The notes under the pieces are model-generated. The model was not told where the DNA came from. It was given only the letters and a program-made list of their open reading frames with translations, and searched no databases. A stretch of DNA of 64,000 bases from Clostridia bacterium (GTDB lineage: Bacteria > Bacillota > Clostridia > UBA1381), in assembly GCA_900756545.1 (NCBI GenBank), contig CAAEKO010000043.1, forward strand, positions 14,115 through 78,114, given 5' to 3'. The translations under genes were made by a program, and so were the position numbers. Below are positions 16,968 through 25,711 of the stretch, one piece after another. Each line of letters opens with the position of its first letter. Positions within the stretch are counted from its first letter, which is position 1.

Positions 16968-17156
16968 TCATATCTTAAAGTAATCGTTTTTTAACTTTTT
17001 AATAAACCAGGTCCGTTCTTTTTCGCTTAACTGAATAAATTTTTCCACATCTCTTTCGATAGGATGTAAAGCCTGTTTACATTGCGGACAAATACAGCGG
17101 TATTTATAATAAAAATATGTCCGCCCGCAATGCAGGCAATATTCCACACGCATCAT
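16968..17156 (-). CDS. Small zinc-ribbon-like protein of unknown function
   Basis: A 62-residue protein. Two pairs, CLHC (7-10) and CPQC (22-25), plus an extra Cys at 20, form a likely zinc ribbon or knuckle; the C-terminal half is a charged helix ending in WFIKKLKNDYFKI. A purine-rich GGAGAGGTGAAGG precedes the ATG. Its stop lies 2 bases from the convergent AraC stop. Not recognised as a named family; a DNA- or protein-binding accessory role is possible but unproven. Confidence 0.55.
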   Translation of the reverse strand: MMRVEYCLHCGRTYFYYKYRCICPQCKQALHPIERDVEKFIQLSEKERTWFIKKLKNDYFKI

Positions 17157-17251
17157 AACACCTTCACCTCTCCGTTATCATTTTAACGAAGTGCAGTTAT
17201 GACGTCAACACGTTGTTTTTGCAGTGTTTTCTGTCATGTAATTTTTTCTGT

Positions 17252-17277
17252 AAAAAAAATGCGCCATACAGCGCATT
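17252..17277 (-). terminator. Terminator after the 207-residue SGNH esterase
   Basis: On minus: AAATGCGC, loop TGTATG, GCGCATTTTTTTT. Directly behind the stop at 17280. Confidence 0.85.
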
Positions 17278-17279
17278 TC

Positions 17280-17903
17280 TTATTTTATCTGGTCAAAATA
17301 TTTCATCCAATTCCGGGCAATTAGTTCATGTCCAGCCCGCGTGGGATGTACACCGTCTGCAGTCCACCATGCGGCAGGGGCCTTTTTTTCCGCTCCGTCA
17401 AAAATCTCCTGCAAAGGAATCAGGGTAAGTCCATAATCCTTCGCAAGCCTTCTTACAACATCCCGCCGCGCTTCCACTTCGCTGCTGAAAATGTCCCATT
17501 TCTCCTCTGTGGCTGTGCCTTTTGCCAAATATGGCTCCATCAGGATGATTTTTAAATCCGGCAGAGCGGCCTTTGTTTCATCCAGCAGCATCCGGTAAAT
17601 TTTCTCGTACTTTTCCACTTCTACGCCATTCTGATAATTCAATTCGTGCCAGACGTCATTCACACCAATGAGGATCGTAAGTATATCCGGCTTTAAATTC
17701 AGACAATCAATCTTCCAGCGGGCATATAGGTCAGTTACCCGGTTGCCGCTGATTCCCCTGTTCAGCACTGTATATTCCAGCGGATATGTACAATCCAGCT
17801 CTGCACCGATCAAGCCCGCATAACCCGGACCTAGGTTCTGCGGATCATTCCGGGTCCGCCCTGCATCTGTTATAGAATCACCTTGAAATAAAATGGTTTT
17901 CAT
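17280..17903 (-). CDS. Cytoplasmic SGNH/GDSL hydrolase
   Basis: A 207-residue single-domain esterase, the usual length for the compact SGNH family. All blocks are visible: FQGDSITDAGR (Ser near 12), NRGISGNRVTDL, IGVNDVWHE and the Asp-His pair in ADGVHPTRAGHE. No signal peptide. ATG at 17903 follows GGGAG. It begins 12 bases after the fumarase-beta stop and so is probably the last gene of the dnaJ transcript. It likely deacylates small sugars or similar; substrate unknown. Confidence 0.9.
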   Translation of the reverse strand: MKTILFQGDSITDAGRTRNDPQNLGPGYAGLIGAELDCTYPLEYTVLNRGISGNRVTDLYARWKIDCLNLKPDILTILIGVNDVWHELNYQNGVEVEKYEKIYRMLLDETKAALPDLKIILMEPYLAKGTATEEKWDIFSSEVEARRDVVRRLAKDYGLTLIPLQEIFDGAEKKAPAAWWTADGVHPTRAGHELIARNWMKYFDQIK

Positions 17904-17914
17904 AGATATTCTCC

Positions 17915-18466
17915 CTATATTTTTTGATAGGCCGCCTGGCCAATTTTATACAAATCATTGCCGTCACAGTCAATCAGCACGACCAGCGGCAAATCTTTAA
18001 CCTCCAGGCGGCGTATGGCCTCCGTACCCAAATCCGCATATGCGACGACCTCTGCCTTTTTGATAGATTGGGCAATTAATGCGCCGGCGCCGCCTACAGC
18101 CCCGAAATAGACTGCCGTATTGCGCTTCATAGCTTCTATTACTGCCGCATTTCGTCCCCCTTTGCCGATCATAACGCCCAGTCCATGATCCAGCAGAAAA
18201 GGTGTATACGCATCCATCCGCCCCGCCGTAGTAGGCCCGCAGGAGCCAATCACGTCACCCGGCTTTGCAGGGCATGGCCCCGCATAATAAATTGCCTGCC
18301 CTTTTAAGTCGAACGGAAACGGCTTTCCAGCCTGAAACTCCCGTACCATCCGCGCATGCGCCGCGTCTCTCGCTGTATAAATCACGCCTGACAGCAAAAT
18401 CTGATCGCCTGCTTTTAGTGTCTTAGCCAGTTCTTTGGTAAATGGCGCTTTGATTTTCTTAATCAT
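17915..18466 (-). CDS. Class I fumarase / tartrate dehydratase beta subunit, without an adjacent alpha subunit
   Basis: A 183-residue protein of the Fe-S hydrolyase C-terminal family: LKAGDQILLSGVIYTARDAA at the start, GPCPAKPGDVIGSCGPTTAGRMD in the middle (split in the usual GPTT motif) and IGKGGR. In two-subunit class I fumarases this part binds substrate and pairs with an alpha subunit that carries the 4Fe-4S cluster. The alpha gene normally lies immediately upstream; here dnaJ stands there, 22 bases away. The partner must be encoded elsewhere or the protein acts alone. ATG at 18466 follows GGGAG. Confidence 0.88.
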   Translation of the reverse strand: MIKKIKAPFTKELAKTLKAGDQILLSGVIYTARDAAHARMVREFQAGKPFPFDLKGQAIYYAGPCPAKPGDVIGSCGPTTAGRMDAYTPFLLDHGLGVMIGKGGRNAAVIEAMKRNTAVYFGAVGGAGALIAQSIKKAEVVAYADLGTEAIRRLEVKDLPLVVLIDCDGNDLYKIGQAAYQKI

Positions 18467-18487
18467 ATTTACTCCCTTGATTTTCCC

Positions 18488-19624
18488 TTATTTCAGGAAA
18501 TCCTTCATTTTATCAAAAAAGTTTTTCTGCCGTTTGTAATTCTTTCCCTCGGAAATGGCCTCAAAGTCACGCAATGCCTCTTTCTGGCGCTGCGACAAGT
18601 TTTTCGGCACTTCAACCTCCACCTTCACATACTGGTCGCCCCGGCCCTTGCCGCGGATAAAGGGCACGCCTTTGTTCCGCAGACGGAAAACTGAACCTGA
18701 CTGCGTTCCCTCCGGTATATCGTATTCCACAACCCCGTCCAGCGTAGGCACTTTCAGGGTCGCGCCAAGGGCGGCCTGAACAAAGGTAATCGGAATCTCA
18801 ATATGCACATCATACTCATCTCTGCGGAATATCGCGTGAGGCCTGACCCGAACCGTAATCAGCAAATCCCCTGCCGGGCCGCCCCGTGCGCCAGGCTCAC
18901 CGCCGCCGGAAATCTGCATAGTCTGTCCATCATTGATCCCCTGGGGAATATCAACCTCAATTGTTTTCGTTTTCCGCACCCGGCCTGTCCCCCGGCAATC
19001 CCGGCATGGGTCTGTAACTACCTTTCCCGTACCATGACAATCCGGACATGTGGATACATTCGTCATGTATCCCAGCGGCGTTCGGGTCTGGGTCTGTACC
19101 TGCCCTCTGCCGCCGCAGCGTTTACAGGTTACCGGGCTTGTGCCCGGCTTTGCGCCGCTGCCGCCGCAGGTGTGGCAAGGTTCCTGCTTTGTAATGTCCA
19201 GATTCTTTTTACAGCCAAAGGCCGCCTCTTCAAATGTCACCTCTACAGCCTGGCGTACATCATTCCCCCGCACCGGGCCGTTCCGCCGTGCGCCGCCGCC
19301 AAATCCCCCGAAACCACCGCCAAAAATGTCGGAGAAAATATCACCGAAATCAAACCCGCCAAAACCGCCGCCTGCACCGCCTGCACCAAAGTTCGGGTCT
19401 ACCCCTGCATGTCCAAACTGGTCATAACGCGACTTCTTTTCGCTGTCTGAAAGCACCTCATATGCCTCGTTAACCTCTTTAAATTTTGCTTCCGCTTCCT
19501 TATCTCCCGGATGGAGGTCAGGATGATATTTTTTTGCTTCCTTCCGGTAGGCCTTTTTGATCTCGTCCTCCGATGCATTCCTATTTACGCCAAGGACTTC
19601 GTAATAATCTCTTTTATCAGCCAA
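18488..19624 (-). CDS. dnaJ: Chaperone DnaJ
   Basis: Co-chaperone that stimulates DnaK ATPase activity and delivers substrates. At 378 residues it has the full type I layout: J domain (1-70) with HPD, Gly/Phe-rich linker (75-115), four zinc motifs CHTCGGSG, CKRCGGRG, CPDCHGTG and CRDCRGTG (about 145-210), and C-terminal substrate domains. It starts with TTG at 19624 after AGGTG. The 165-base gap from dnaK contains a hairpin and a second promoter, so dnaJ can also be made separately. Confidence 0.97.
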   Translation of the reverse strand: MADKRDYYEVLGVNRNASEDEIKKAYRKEAKKYHPDLHPGDKEAEAKFKEVNEAYEVLSDSEKKSRYDQFGHAGVDPNFGAGGAGGGFGGFDFGDIFSDIFGGGFGGFGGGARRNGPVRGNDVRQAVEVTFEEAAFGCKKNLDITKQEPCHTCGGSGAKPGTSPVTCKRCGGRGQVQTQTRTPLGYMTNVSTCPDCHGTGKVVTDPCRDCRGTGRVRKTKTIEVDIPQGINDGQTMQISGGGEPGARGGPAGDLLITVRVRPHAIFRRDEYDVHIEIPITFVQAALGATLKVPTLDGVVEYDIPEGTQSGSVFRLRNKGVPFIRGKGRGDQYVKVEVEVPKNLSQRQKEALRDFEAISEGKNYKRQKNFFDKMKDFLK

Positions 19625-19654
19625 CTATACTCACCTGCCAAACAATATTCTGCT

Positions 19655-19677
19655 ATTATACCAAAGCCGCAAGCGGC
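19655..19677 (-). promoter_or_regulatory. Extended -10 promoter with GCCGC hairpin before dnaJ
   Basis: Minus strand: GCCGC-TT-GCGGC, then TTTGG and TATAATAG. TGG before TATAAT is an extended -10. Almost the same arrangement precedes the ferredoxin gene at 34209. Confidence 0.55.
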
Positions 19678-19754
19678 ATAAAGATATAATTATCCATAAT
19701 CCCCGGTTCGTAACCCCCTGGGACCGTTTTCCACAATCCTTTGCATACGCCGAG

Positions 19755-19777
19755 AAAACCGCGGCAAGCGCGGTTTT
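19755..19777 (-). terminator. Hairpin behind dnaK
   Basis: AAAACCGCG, loop, CGCGGTTTT, 13 bases beyond the dnaK stop; no long T tract follows, so it may attenuate or stabilise rather than fully terminate. Confidence 0.55.
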
Positions 19778-19789
19778 CCCTGTCTGCAA

Positions 19790-21646
19790 TTATTTCTTAT
19801 CGTCGTTATCAACTTCGCGGTAGTCTGCCTCATAAACGTTGTCAGCGCCGCCCGCTTGCTGCTGCCCGCCGGCCTGCTGCGCAGCGTCCGGGTTAAAGCC
19901 CGCGCCGCCCTGCGGATTCGCCTGCTGATACATTTTTTCAGATACCTTGTAGAATGCCTGCTGAAGACTTTCGGTAGCTGCTTTGATGGCCGCGCTGTCT
20001 GTGCCCTTCAAAGCTTCCTTTACCTTGTCAATCTCCGCCTGCACACTGGCTTTATCGCCCGCGTCCACTTTATCGCCCAATTCATTCAAGGTCTTTTCAG
20101 ATTGATAAACCAGGCTTTCCGCATTGTTGCGGGTTTCTACCTCTTCCTTACGCTTCTTGTCTTCCTCCGCATATTTCTCTGCCTCTTTTACGGCCTTATC
20201 AATGTCCTCTTCGCTCAGATTTGAGGAAGAAGTAATCGTAATCTTCTGCTCGTTGCCAGTAGCCATATCCTTTGCGGAAACCTTTACAATACCGTTAGCG
20301 TCAATGTCGAAGGTAACCTCAATCTGCGGAACGCCTCGGGGAGCCGGCGCGATACCGGTCAGGCTGAACCGGCCCAGCGTCTTATTGTACTGCGCCATAT
20401 CACGCTCACCCTGAAGGACATGTACCTCAACGCTGGTCTGGCCGTCTGCCGCTGTTGAGAATATCTGCGATTTCTTTGTGGGGATCGTGGTGTTCCTGTC
20501 GATCAGCCGTGTGAATACACCGCCCATGGTTTCTATACCCAATGATAACGGCGTAACATCCAAAAGAAGCAGGTCTTTCACATCGCCGCCCAGTACGCCG
20601 GCCTGGATAGCCGCGCCGATAGCAACACATTCGTCCGGGTTGATGCCTTTGCTCGGCTCTTTGCCCATTTCATTCTTAACTGCTTCCTGTACCGCCGGAA
20701 TACGGGAAGAACCGCCCACCAGCAATACATTATGAATGTCATCTTTGGACAAGCCCGCATCGTTCATGGCGTTGCGGATGCAGACAAGCGTCTTCTGTAC
20801 CAAATCGGCTGTCAGCTCATCGAATTTTGCTTTTGACAGCGTAATATCCATATGCTTAGGGCCTGCCGCGTCCGCTGTGATAAACGGCAGATTAATGTTT
20901 GTCGTGGTCATGCCGGAAAGCTCGATCTTTGCTTTCTCCGCAGCTTCCTTCAAGCGCTGCATTGCCATTTTATCTGTACGCAGGTCAACTCCGTTCTCTT
21001 TTTTGAACTCTTCTACTAAATAATCAATGATCCGCTGGTCGAAGTCGTCGCCGCCCAGGCGGGTATCACCATTTGTAGACAACACTTCAAATACGCCGTC
21101 GCCAATCTCCAAGATAGATACGTCAAAAGTTCCGCCGCCCAAGTCATATACCATAACCTTCTGGTCAGTGTCATTCATACCGTAAGCCAGCGCCGCCGCT
21201 GTAGGCTCGTTGATAATACGCAGTACCTCCAGTCCTGCGATCTTACCGGCGTCTTTTGTCGCCTGCCGCTGGGAATCGCTGAAGTATGCCGGTACCGTGA
21301 TAACAGCCTGCGTCACTGTTTCGCCCAAATAGGCTTCCGCGTCAGTTTTCAGCTTTGTCAGGATCATCGCAGAAATTTCCTGCGGCGTATAGCTCTTATC
21401 ATCAATATTGACCTTATAATTTGTACCCATTTCACGCTTGATAGACATAATGGTGCGTTCCGCATTTGTGACTGCCTGACGCTTTGCCACCTGTCCTACG
21501 ATGCGTTCGCCGTTTTTCTGGAAAGCCACAACAGACGGCGTCGTCCGGGCGCCCTCCGAGTTGGCGATAACGGTAGGATTTCCGCCTTCAATGACCGCTA
21601 CACATGAATTTGTTGTTCCCAAGTCTATTCCTATAATTTTACTCAT
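19790..21646 (-). CDS. dnaK: Chaperone DnaK (Hsp70)
   Basis: ATP-dependent Hsp70 chaperone, 618 residues. The ATPase domain opens IIGIDLGTTNSCVAV and contains INEPTAAALAYG, VYDLGGGTFDVSI and LLVGGSSRIPAVQ; the linker reads DLLLLDVTPLSLGIE; the substrate domain and helical lid follow, ending in a Gly/Gln-rich tail and EVDNDDKK. Start ATG follows AGGAGG. It lies 37 bases after grpE in the hrcA-grpE-dnaK order and is therefore under the CIRCE operator at 23327. Confidence 0.98.
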   Translation of the reverse strand: MSKIIGIDLGTTNSCVAVIEGGNPTVIANSEGARTTPSVVAFQKNGERIVGQVAKRQAVTNAERTIMSIKREMGTNYKVNIDDKSYTPQEISAMILTKLKTDAEAYLGETVTQAVITVPAYFSDSQRQATKDAGKIAGLEVLRIINEPTAAALAYGMNDTDQKVMVYDLGGGTFDVSILEIGDGVFEVLSTNGDTRLGGDDFDQRIIDYLVEEFKKENGVDLRTDKMAMQRLKEAAEKAKIELSGMTTTNINLPFITADAAGPKHMDITLSKAKFDELTADLVQKTLVCIRNAMNDAGLSKDDIHNVLLVGGSSRIPAVQEAVKNEMGKEPSKGINPDECVAIGAAIQAGVLGGDVKDLLLLDVTPLSLGIETMGGVFTRLIDRNTTIPTKKSQIFSTAADGQTSVEVHVLQGERDMAQYNKTLGRFSLTGIAPAPRGVPQIEVTFDIDANGIVKVSAKDMATGNEQKITITSSSNLSEEDIDKAVKEAEKYAEEDKKRKEEVETRNNAESLVYQSEKTLNELGDKVDAGDKASVQAEIDKVKEALKGTDSAAIKAATESLQQAFYKVSEKMYQQANPQGGAGFNPDAAQQAGGQQQAGGADNVYEADYREVDNDDKK

Positions 21647-21683
21647 TTTAAATTCCTCCTAATTGAATATATAAAATAAATAA

Positions 21684-22226
21684 TTAATTCGCAACCTTAA
21701 CCATACTGTGCCGGACTACCCTGTCATCCTTATATATGTAGCCCTTCATAAATTCTTCCACAATCGTATTTTCCGTAACGCTTTCATCTTCAACATGCAT
21801 TACCGCATTATGCAGGTTCGGATCAAATTCCTCGCCCATCGCCTTAATTTCTTTGACGTCCAGCTTAGAAAGGGTTTCCTTCATCTGCTTTGCCACCATT
21901 TCCACGCCGGTCAGCACCTTTTGCGCCTCTTCATTTTCCACTTCCACAGCCAGCGCACGCTCCAGGTTATCCGCTACTGGCAAAAACGCTTCTACCGTAT
22001 CAATCACGGCGTCCGCATACCGGGCGTCCTTCTCCTTCATGGTGCGCTTTTGGTAATTGTCAAATTCTGCATAAAGCCGCACATATTTTTCTTCCCATTC
22101 CTTGACCTTCGCCTCCAGCTCCTTTTCCCGGTCAACCTCTGGGGTATCCGGCTGTTCCTGTTTTTCCTCGTTCTGAGTTTCCTCCAGAATCTCGTTTTCA
22201 TCCTTTTTTGCCTTCTCCTTGGACAA
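21684..22226 (-). CDS. grpE: Nucleotide exchange factor GrpE
   Basis: A 180-residue exchange factor releasing ADP from DnaK. It has an acidic, Glu-rich N-terminal coiled coil, the core YVRLYAEFDNYQKRTMKEK and the C-terminal beta-wing. Start is TTG at 22226 after GAGG; the hrcA stop lies at 22229-22231, so the two are nearly overlapping and translationally coupled. Confidence 0.96.
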   Translation of the reverse strand: MSKEKAKKDENEILEETQNEEKQEQPDTPEVDREKELEAKVKEWEEKYVRLYAEFDNYQKRTMKEKDARYADAVIDTVEAFLPVADNLERALAVEVENEEAQKVLTGVEMVAKQMKETLSKLDVKEIKAMGEEFDPNLHNAVMHVEDESVTENTIVEEFMKGYIYKDDRVVRHSMVKVAN

Positions 22227-22228
22227 AA

Positions 22229-23284
22229 CTATCCCTCGCTTTCTCCTATATATAATTGATACAGTATCCGATCAATATGCTTCGAAATGCAGTCCAGACT
22301 GGCGATTACCTTCGCGTAATTCATCCGCTTCGGCCCAATTACGCCCAGCGTTCCTACAGGCTTGCCGTCTACTGAATAATCTACAGAAACCAGAGAGCAA
22401 TCCGCCAGCTCCTCGAACTGGTTTTCCGCGCCGATCTTAATATTTACGCCGTTTTCGTCTTTTCCAGAGGTGATCAGCGCTTTCAAGTTCTTCTCATCCT
22501 CCAGAAATGTCAGCATTTTCTGGGCTTTTTCAATATTGCTATACTCCGGATAACGCAAAATCGATTTGGCATTCTCTACAAAAACCTCTGTCTCATCCAG
22601 AGTCTCCACCGCCTCATATACGAAATTCAAGATATTGACCAGAATTTTGGGCGCTAACTTCATATTTGCACCGATTTCCGCCTGCATATCCTGTATTTTC
22701 TGGAACGTAATATCCCGGGCTGTCAACCCTGACAGGCTCCTGTTTAAAATGGCGCTCAAGGCCTGGGTGGTTTTTTCATCAATGCCCATATGCACAACCT
22801 TGTTTTTCAACGCCCCGGCTTTTGTGATAATCACAATCATCACAACGCCGCTCCCAAGGTTCACCAATTCGAATTTCATGATTTCCGCCCCATTCAGCTC
22901 AGGAGTAGAGATCACAGTGGTATAATCAGTCAAAAGCGACGTAATCATACTGGCTTTTTTGATAAGCAGCTCCAAACGGTTTACCTTCTGTTCCAGCTCC
23001 AGCCGCATCCGTTCGATCGCCTCAACACTCATTTGATAACGCTTCATCAAAGAGTTTACATAAAATCTGTAGCCCATATCAGAGGGTACGCGCCCGGCAG
23101 ACGTATGGGGCTGTACCAGAAAGCCCATCTCCTCTAAATCTGCCATTTCGTTCCGGATCGTGGCGCTGGAAAGCCCAAGCCCGTTCCGCTTCGAAATCGC
23201 CCGAGACCCGACGGGTTCAGCCGTGCCCATGTATTCGTCGATGATTGCTTGTAATATCATCTTTTTTCTGTCGCTTAATTCCAT
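22229..23284 (-). CDS. hrcA: Heat-inducible repressor HrcA
   Basis: A 351-residue repressor of class I heat-shock genes. The N-terminal winged helix includes GSRAISKRNGLGLSSATIRN and DLEEMGFLVQPHTSAGR, the family signatures; a GAF-like domain follows. First gene of the operon and directly behind its own operator, so it is autoregulated. ATG at 23284 follows GAGGTGA. Confidence 0.97.
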   Translation of the reverse strand: MELSDRKKMILQAIIDEYMGTAEPVGSRAISKRNGLGLSSATIRNEMADLEEMGFLVQPHTSAGRVPSDMGYRFYVNSLMKRYQMSVEAIERMRLELEQKVNRLELLIKKASMITSLLTDYTTVISTPELNGAEIMKFELVNLGSGVVMIVIITKAGALKNKVVHMGIDEKTTQALSAILNRSLSGLTARDITFQKIQDMQAEIGANMKLAPKILVNILNFVYEAVETLDETEVFVENAKSILRYPEYSNIEKAQKMLTFLEDEKNLKALITSGKDENGVNIKIGAENQFEELADCSLVSVDYSVDGKPVGTLGVIGPKRMNYAKVIASLDCISKHIDRILYQLYIGESEG

Positions 23285-23326
23285 TTATTCTCACCTCGAA
23301 TCAGCGCATATCCTTTTTACATTCTT

Positions 23327-23353
23327 TTAGCACTCAATGTTGTTGAGTGCTAA
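23327..23353. promoter_or_regulatory. CIRCE operator
   Basis: TTAGCACTC, 9-base spacer, GAGTGCTAA: a perfect match to the HrcA-binding inverted repeat, 43 bases upstream of the hrcA ATG. Confidence 0.98.
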
Positions 23354-23360
23354 CAACTAT

Positions 23361-23389
23361 AAAATATCACCTTTATGGAAAAAAGTCAA
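23361..23389 (-). promoter_or_regulatory. Sigma-A promoter of the hrcA operon
   Basis: Minus strand TTGACT (23384-23389), 17-base spacer, TATTTT (23361-23366), with the CIRCE just downstream, as expected for HrcA repression. Confidence 0.8.
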
Positions 23390-23442
23390 GAGAATATTGG
23401 TATTTTTACAAAATATTCATAAATTAAGCTGAATTTATTCAA

Positions 23443-24552
23443 CTACTTTAATATAAATTCACACATTACGCCATTGCTCACCGAAATTCCTTTCTGGGAA
23501 AGAAATATCCGTCCGTTCTGCCGGTACAAAAATCCGCCTTTGATAAATTTTTTGAGTTCCTTCCCGTATATATTGTCAATGCCTGTCCCAAATTTCTGAA
23601 AAAATTCCTGCTCAGAAATCCCATTTGTTTTCCGCAGCCCCAGAATCATGAATTCTGACGTCTTATCCTCTGCCGTCAAAACAGCCTCAATATCGCCAAT
23701 CCCCTGACCATCCAGATAATCCGCCAGCACAGTGGTATTTTCCCGGCGTATTGCGCCGTCATAGCTGTGGGCGGCAACACCGATACCAATATATTCACGG
23801 CATTCCCAATATTTCAGATTATGCCGGCATGGATAGCCAGACTTTGCAAAATTGGAGATTTCATACTGCGTATAACCCTTTGACGTCAGGTATTCACAGG
23901 CATAATCATACATGGCTCTATCAGTATCCTCATCCGGTATTTGAAAGCGCCCCTTTTTGTAATCCGCCGCCAGGGGAGTTCCCTCCTCCAAAATCAGGCT
24001 GTAACAAGAAATATGGGCAGGTTCCAGACCGACTGCCTGTTCCAAAGTATGCCGGAATTTGCCCAGTGTTTGTTCGGGCAGGGCAGACATCAAATCCAGA
24101 TTGATATTTTCAAATCCGGCATTTTTTGCCATCCAGACAGTATTATATGCATCTTCTGCTGAATGTATACGCCCCAATGTACGCAGCTCGTCATCATAGA
24201 AGGACTGCACGCCGATACTCAGCCGGTTCACGCCGCCGGCTTTTAAAATATGCAGCTTTTCCGGCGATAAGGTTTTCGGATTTGCTTCCATAGAATATTC
24301 TACATTATCAGTCAGCCGAAAATTTTCCCGCACAAGGAATAAAAGCTTCTCTAAAAGCGGCGGTGCAAGAACAGTAGGCGTACCGCCGCCAATAAATATC
24401 GTATCTGCTTCTATTCCATGGTGTTGAGCCATTTCCCGCCCCAGCGCCTCTATATATTTCTCATGAATATCCTCCCGCCCGCAATAAGAAACAAAATCAC
24501 AATATCGGCACTTCTGCATACAGAATGGAATATGAATGTATACGCCCTGCAT
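23443..24552 (-). CDS. hemW: Radical SAM heme chaperone HemW
   Basis: A 369-residue radical SAM protein (formerly called oxygen-independent coproporphyrinogen oxidase-like). The cluster motif is CMQKCRYCDF, followed by IFIGGGTPT and the HemN C-terminal domain. The first Cys of true HemN extension is absent, which supports HemW, a heme-trafficking protein. The start has GGGAGGG upstream. The gene lies directly before hrcA, an order common in Firmicutes, but hrcA has its own promoter. Confidence 0.92.
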   Translation of the reverse strand: MQGVYIHIPFCMQKCRYCDFVSYCGREDIHEKYIEALGREMAQHHGIEADTIFIGGGTPTVLAPPLLEKLLFLVRENFRLTDNVEYSMEANPKTLSPEKLHILKAGGVNRLSIGVQSFYDDELRTLGRIHSAEDAYNTVWMAKNAGFENINLDLMSALPEQTLGKFRHTLEQAVGLEPAHISCYSLILEEGTPLAADYKKGRFQIPDEDTDRAMYDYACEYLTSKGYTQYEISNFAKSGYPCRHNLKYWECREYIGIGVAAHSYDGAIRRENTTVLADYLDGQGIGDIEAVLTAEDKTSEFMILGLRKTNGISEQEFFQKFGTGIDNIYGKELKKFIKGGFLYRQNGRIFLSQKGISVSNGVMCEFILK

Positions 24553-24572
24553 GTTCTTCCCTCCCCAGCATG

Positions 24573-24599
24573 AAAAAAGGGCTTTTAAAAAGCCCTTTT
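24573..24599 (-). terminator. Terminator after the acidic Cys-rich gene
   Basis: AAAAGGGCTTTTTAAAAGCCCTTTTTT hairpin on minus, between the stop at 24606 and hemW. Confidence 0.85.
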
Positions 24600-24605
24600 C
24601 ATTTT

Positions 24606-25079
24606 CTATTCCTCGTCATGTCCGCCGCAGCCGCAGTCGTCTCCGCCGCAGCCGCAGTCGTCAAACTCCAGTTCAATTTCCTGATGGCAGTTGGGACACA
24701 CGATTCCTTTATCCTCGTCCAGCATATCAAAGTCTACGATAACATCCTCATGGCACGCAGGACATTCAATCTCAAAATAATCGCCGTCTTCCTCGTCATC
24801 ATCCAAATAATCATCGGCAAAATCTTCGTCCGCGCCGTCCTCATCTTCAAATTCGTCCTCATACACGATATCTTCCACATCTGCCAGATCCTCGTCAATC
24901 TCGTCGACCTTGGCGTCTAATTCATCGTGAGCGTCAATAATATCATCCAGTGCGGCGGCCATGTCATCCAACACCTCAAGCATCTTTTTTATCAGCTTCC
25001 CTTCATTATTGGTCTCGTCGATTTGCATTCCCTCTGCCAATCCTTTCAGATAAGCAATCCTACTGGACATCGTATCCAT
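24606..25079 (-). CDS. Acidic Cys-rich protein with CD1247-type N-terminal domain
   Basis: A 157-residue cytoplasmic protein. ATG at 25079 follows GGAGG by 8 bases; a longer frame from 25106 has none. The N-terminal 65 residues (SRIAYLKGLAEGMQI..TNNEGKLI) match a helical domain seen in clostridial CD1247-like proteins. A very acidic Asp/Glu stretch follows, then two CPxC pairs (CPACHED, CPNCHQE) forming a zinc ribbon, and a tail with the tandem repeat DDCGCGG. The function is unknown; a nucleic-acid or RNA-polymerase-linked role is only a guess. It lies 39 bases after efp. Confidence 0.85.
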   Translation of the reverse strand: MDTMSSRIAYLKGLAEGMQIDETNNEGKLIKKMLEVLDDMAAALDDIIDAHDELDAKVDEIDEDLADVEDIVYEDEFEDEDGADEDFADDYLDDDEEDGDYFEIECPACHEDVIVDFDMLDEDKGIVCPNCHQEIELEFDDCGCGGDDCGCGGHDEE

Positions 25080-25117
25080 ATTACGCGCCTCCTTTTCTGC
25101 TTTCATGGGGGCTGGAG

Positions 25118-25675
25118 TTAAACACGCTCCATATATTCCCCTGTTCTTGTGTCTACCCGGATAATATCGCTGCCGTCAACAAACAGCGGCACCTGGATTA
25201 CAGCGCCAGTTTCCAGCGTGGCCGGTTTTGTAGCGCCGGTGGCTGTATCGCCCTTAAAGCCGGGTTCCGTTTCGGTGATCGCCAATTCTACAAATGTAGG
25301 CGGTTCAATTCCAAATACATTCCCTTTATAAGAAAGAATCTTACATACCATGTTCTCTTTCACGAATTTCAACGCGTCCCCAATCTGGTCTTTTCCGATG
25401 GGCAGCATATCAAAGGTCTCCTGATCCATAAAATAATAAATATCCCCATCGTTATAGGAGTATTCCATATCTTTTCTCTCGATATAGGCATTTTCAAATT
25501 TCTCAGTAGGCCGGAATGTCTTTTCCACCACAGCGCCTGTAATCGCGTTTTTCAGCTTCGTCCGGACAAACGCCGCGCCTTTTCCCGGTTTTACATGCTG
25601 GAATTCAACAACCTGATAAACATTCCCATCCTGCTCAAAGGTAATGCCGTTTCTAAAATCTCCTGCTGAAATCAT
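25118..25675 (-). CDS. efp: Elongation factor P
   Basis: Relieves ribosome stalling at polyproline. At 185 residues it has the standard length when started at ATG 25675, which follows GGAGG by 7 bases; the frame also opens at a TTG 15 bases earlier that lies inside that ribosome site. KPGKGAAFVRTKLKN contains the domain I loop Lys near position 32, the site modified in many species. The C-terminal OB domains are complete, ending IIRVDTRTGEYMERV. Confidence 0.97.
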   Translation of the reverse strand: MISAGDFRNGITFEQDGNVYQVVEFQHVKPGKGAAFVRTKLKNAITGAVVEKTFRPTEKFENAYIERKDMEYSYNDGDIYYFMDQETFDMLPIGKDQIGDALKFVKENMVCKILSYKGNVFGIEPPTFVELAITETEPGFKGDTATGATKPATLETGAVIQVPLFVDGSDIIRVDTRTGEYMERV

Positions 25676-25711
25676 GTTCTTATCCTCCAAATTACTTTAT
25701 TATACACATGT

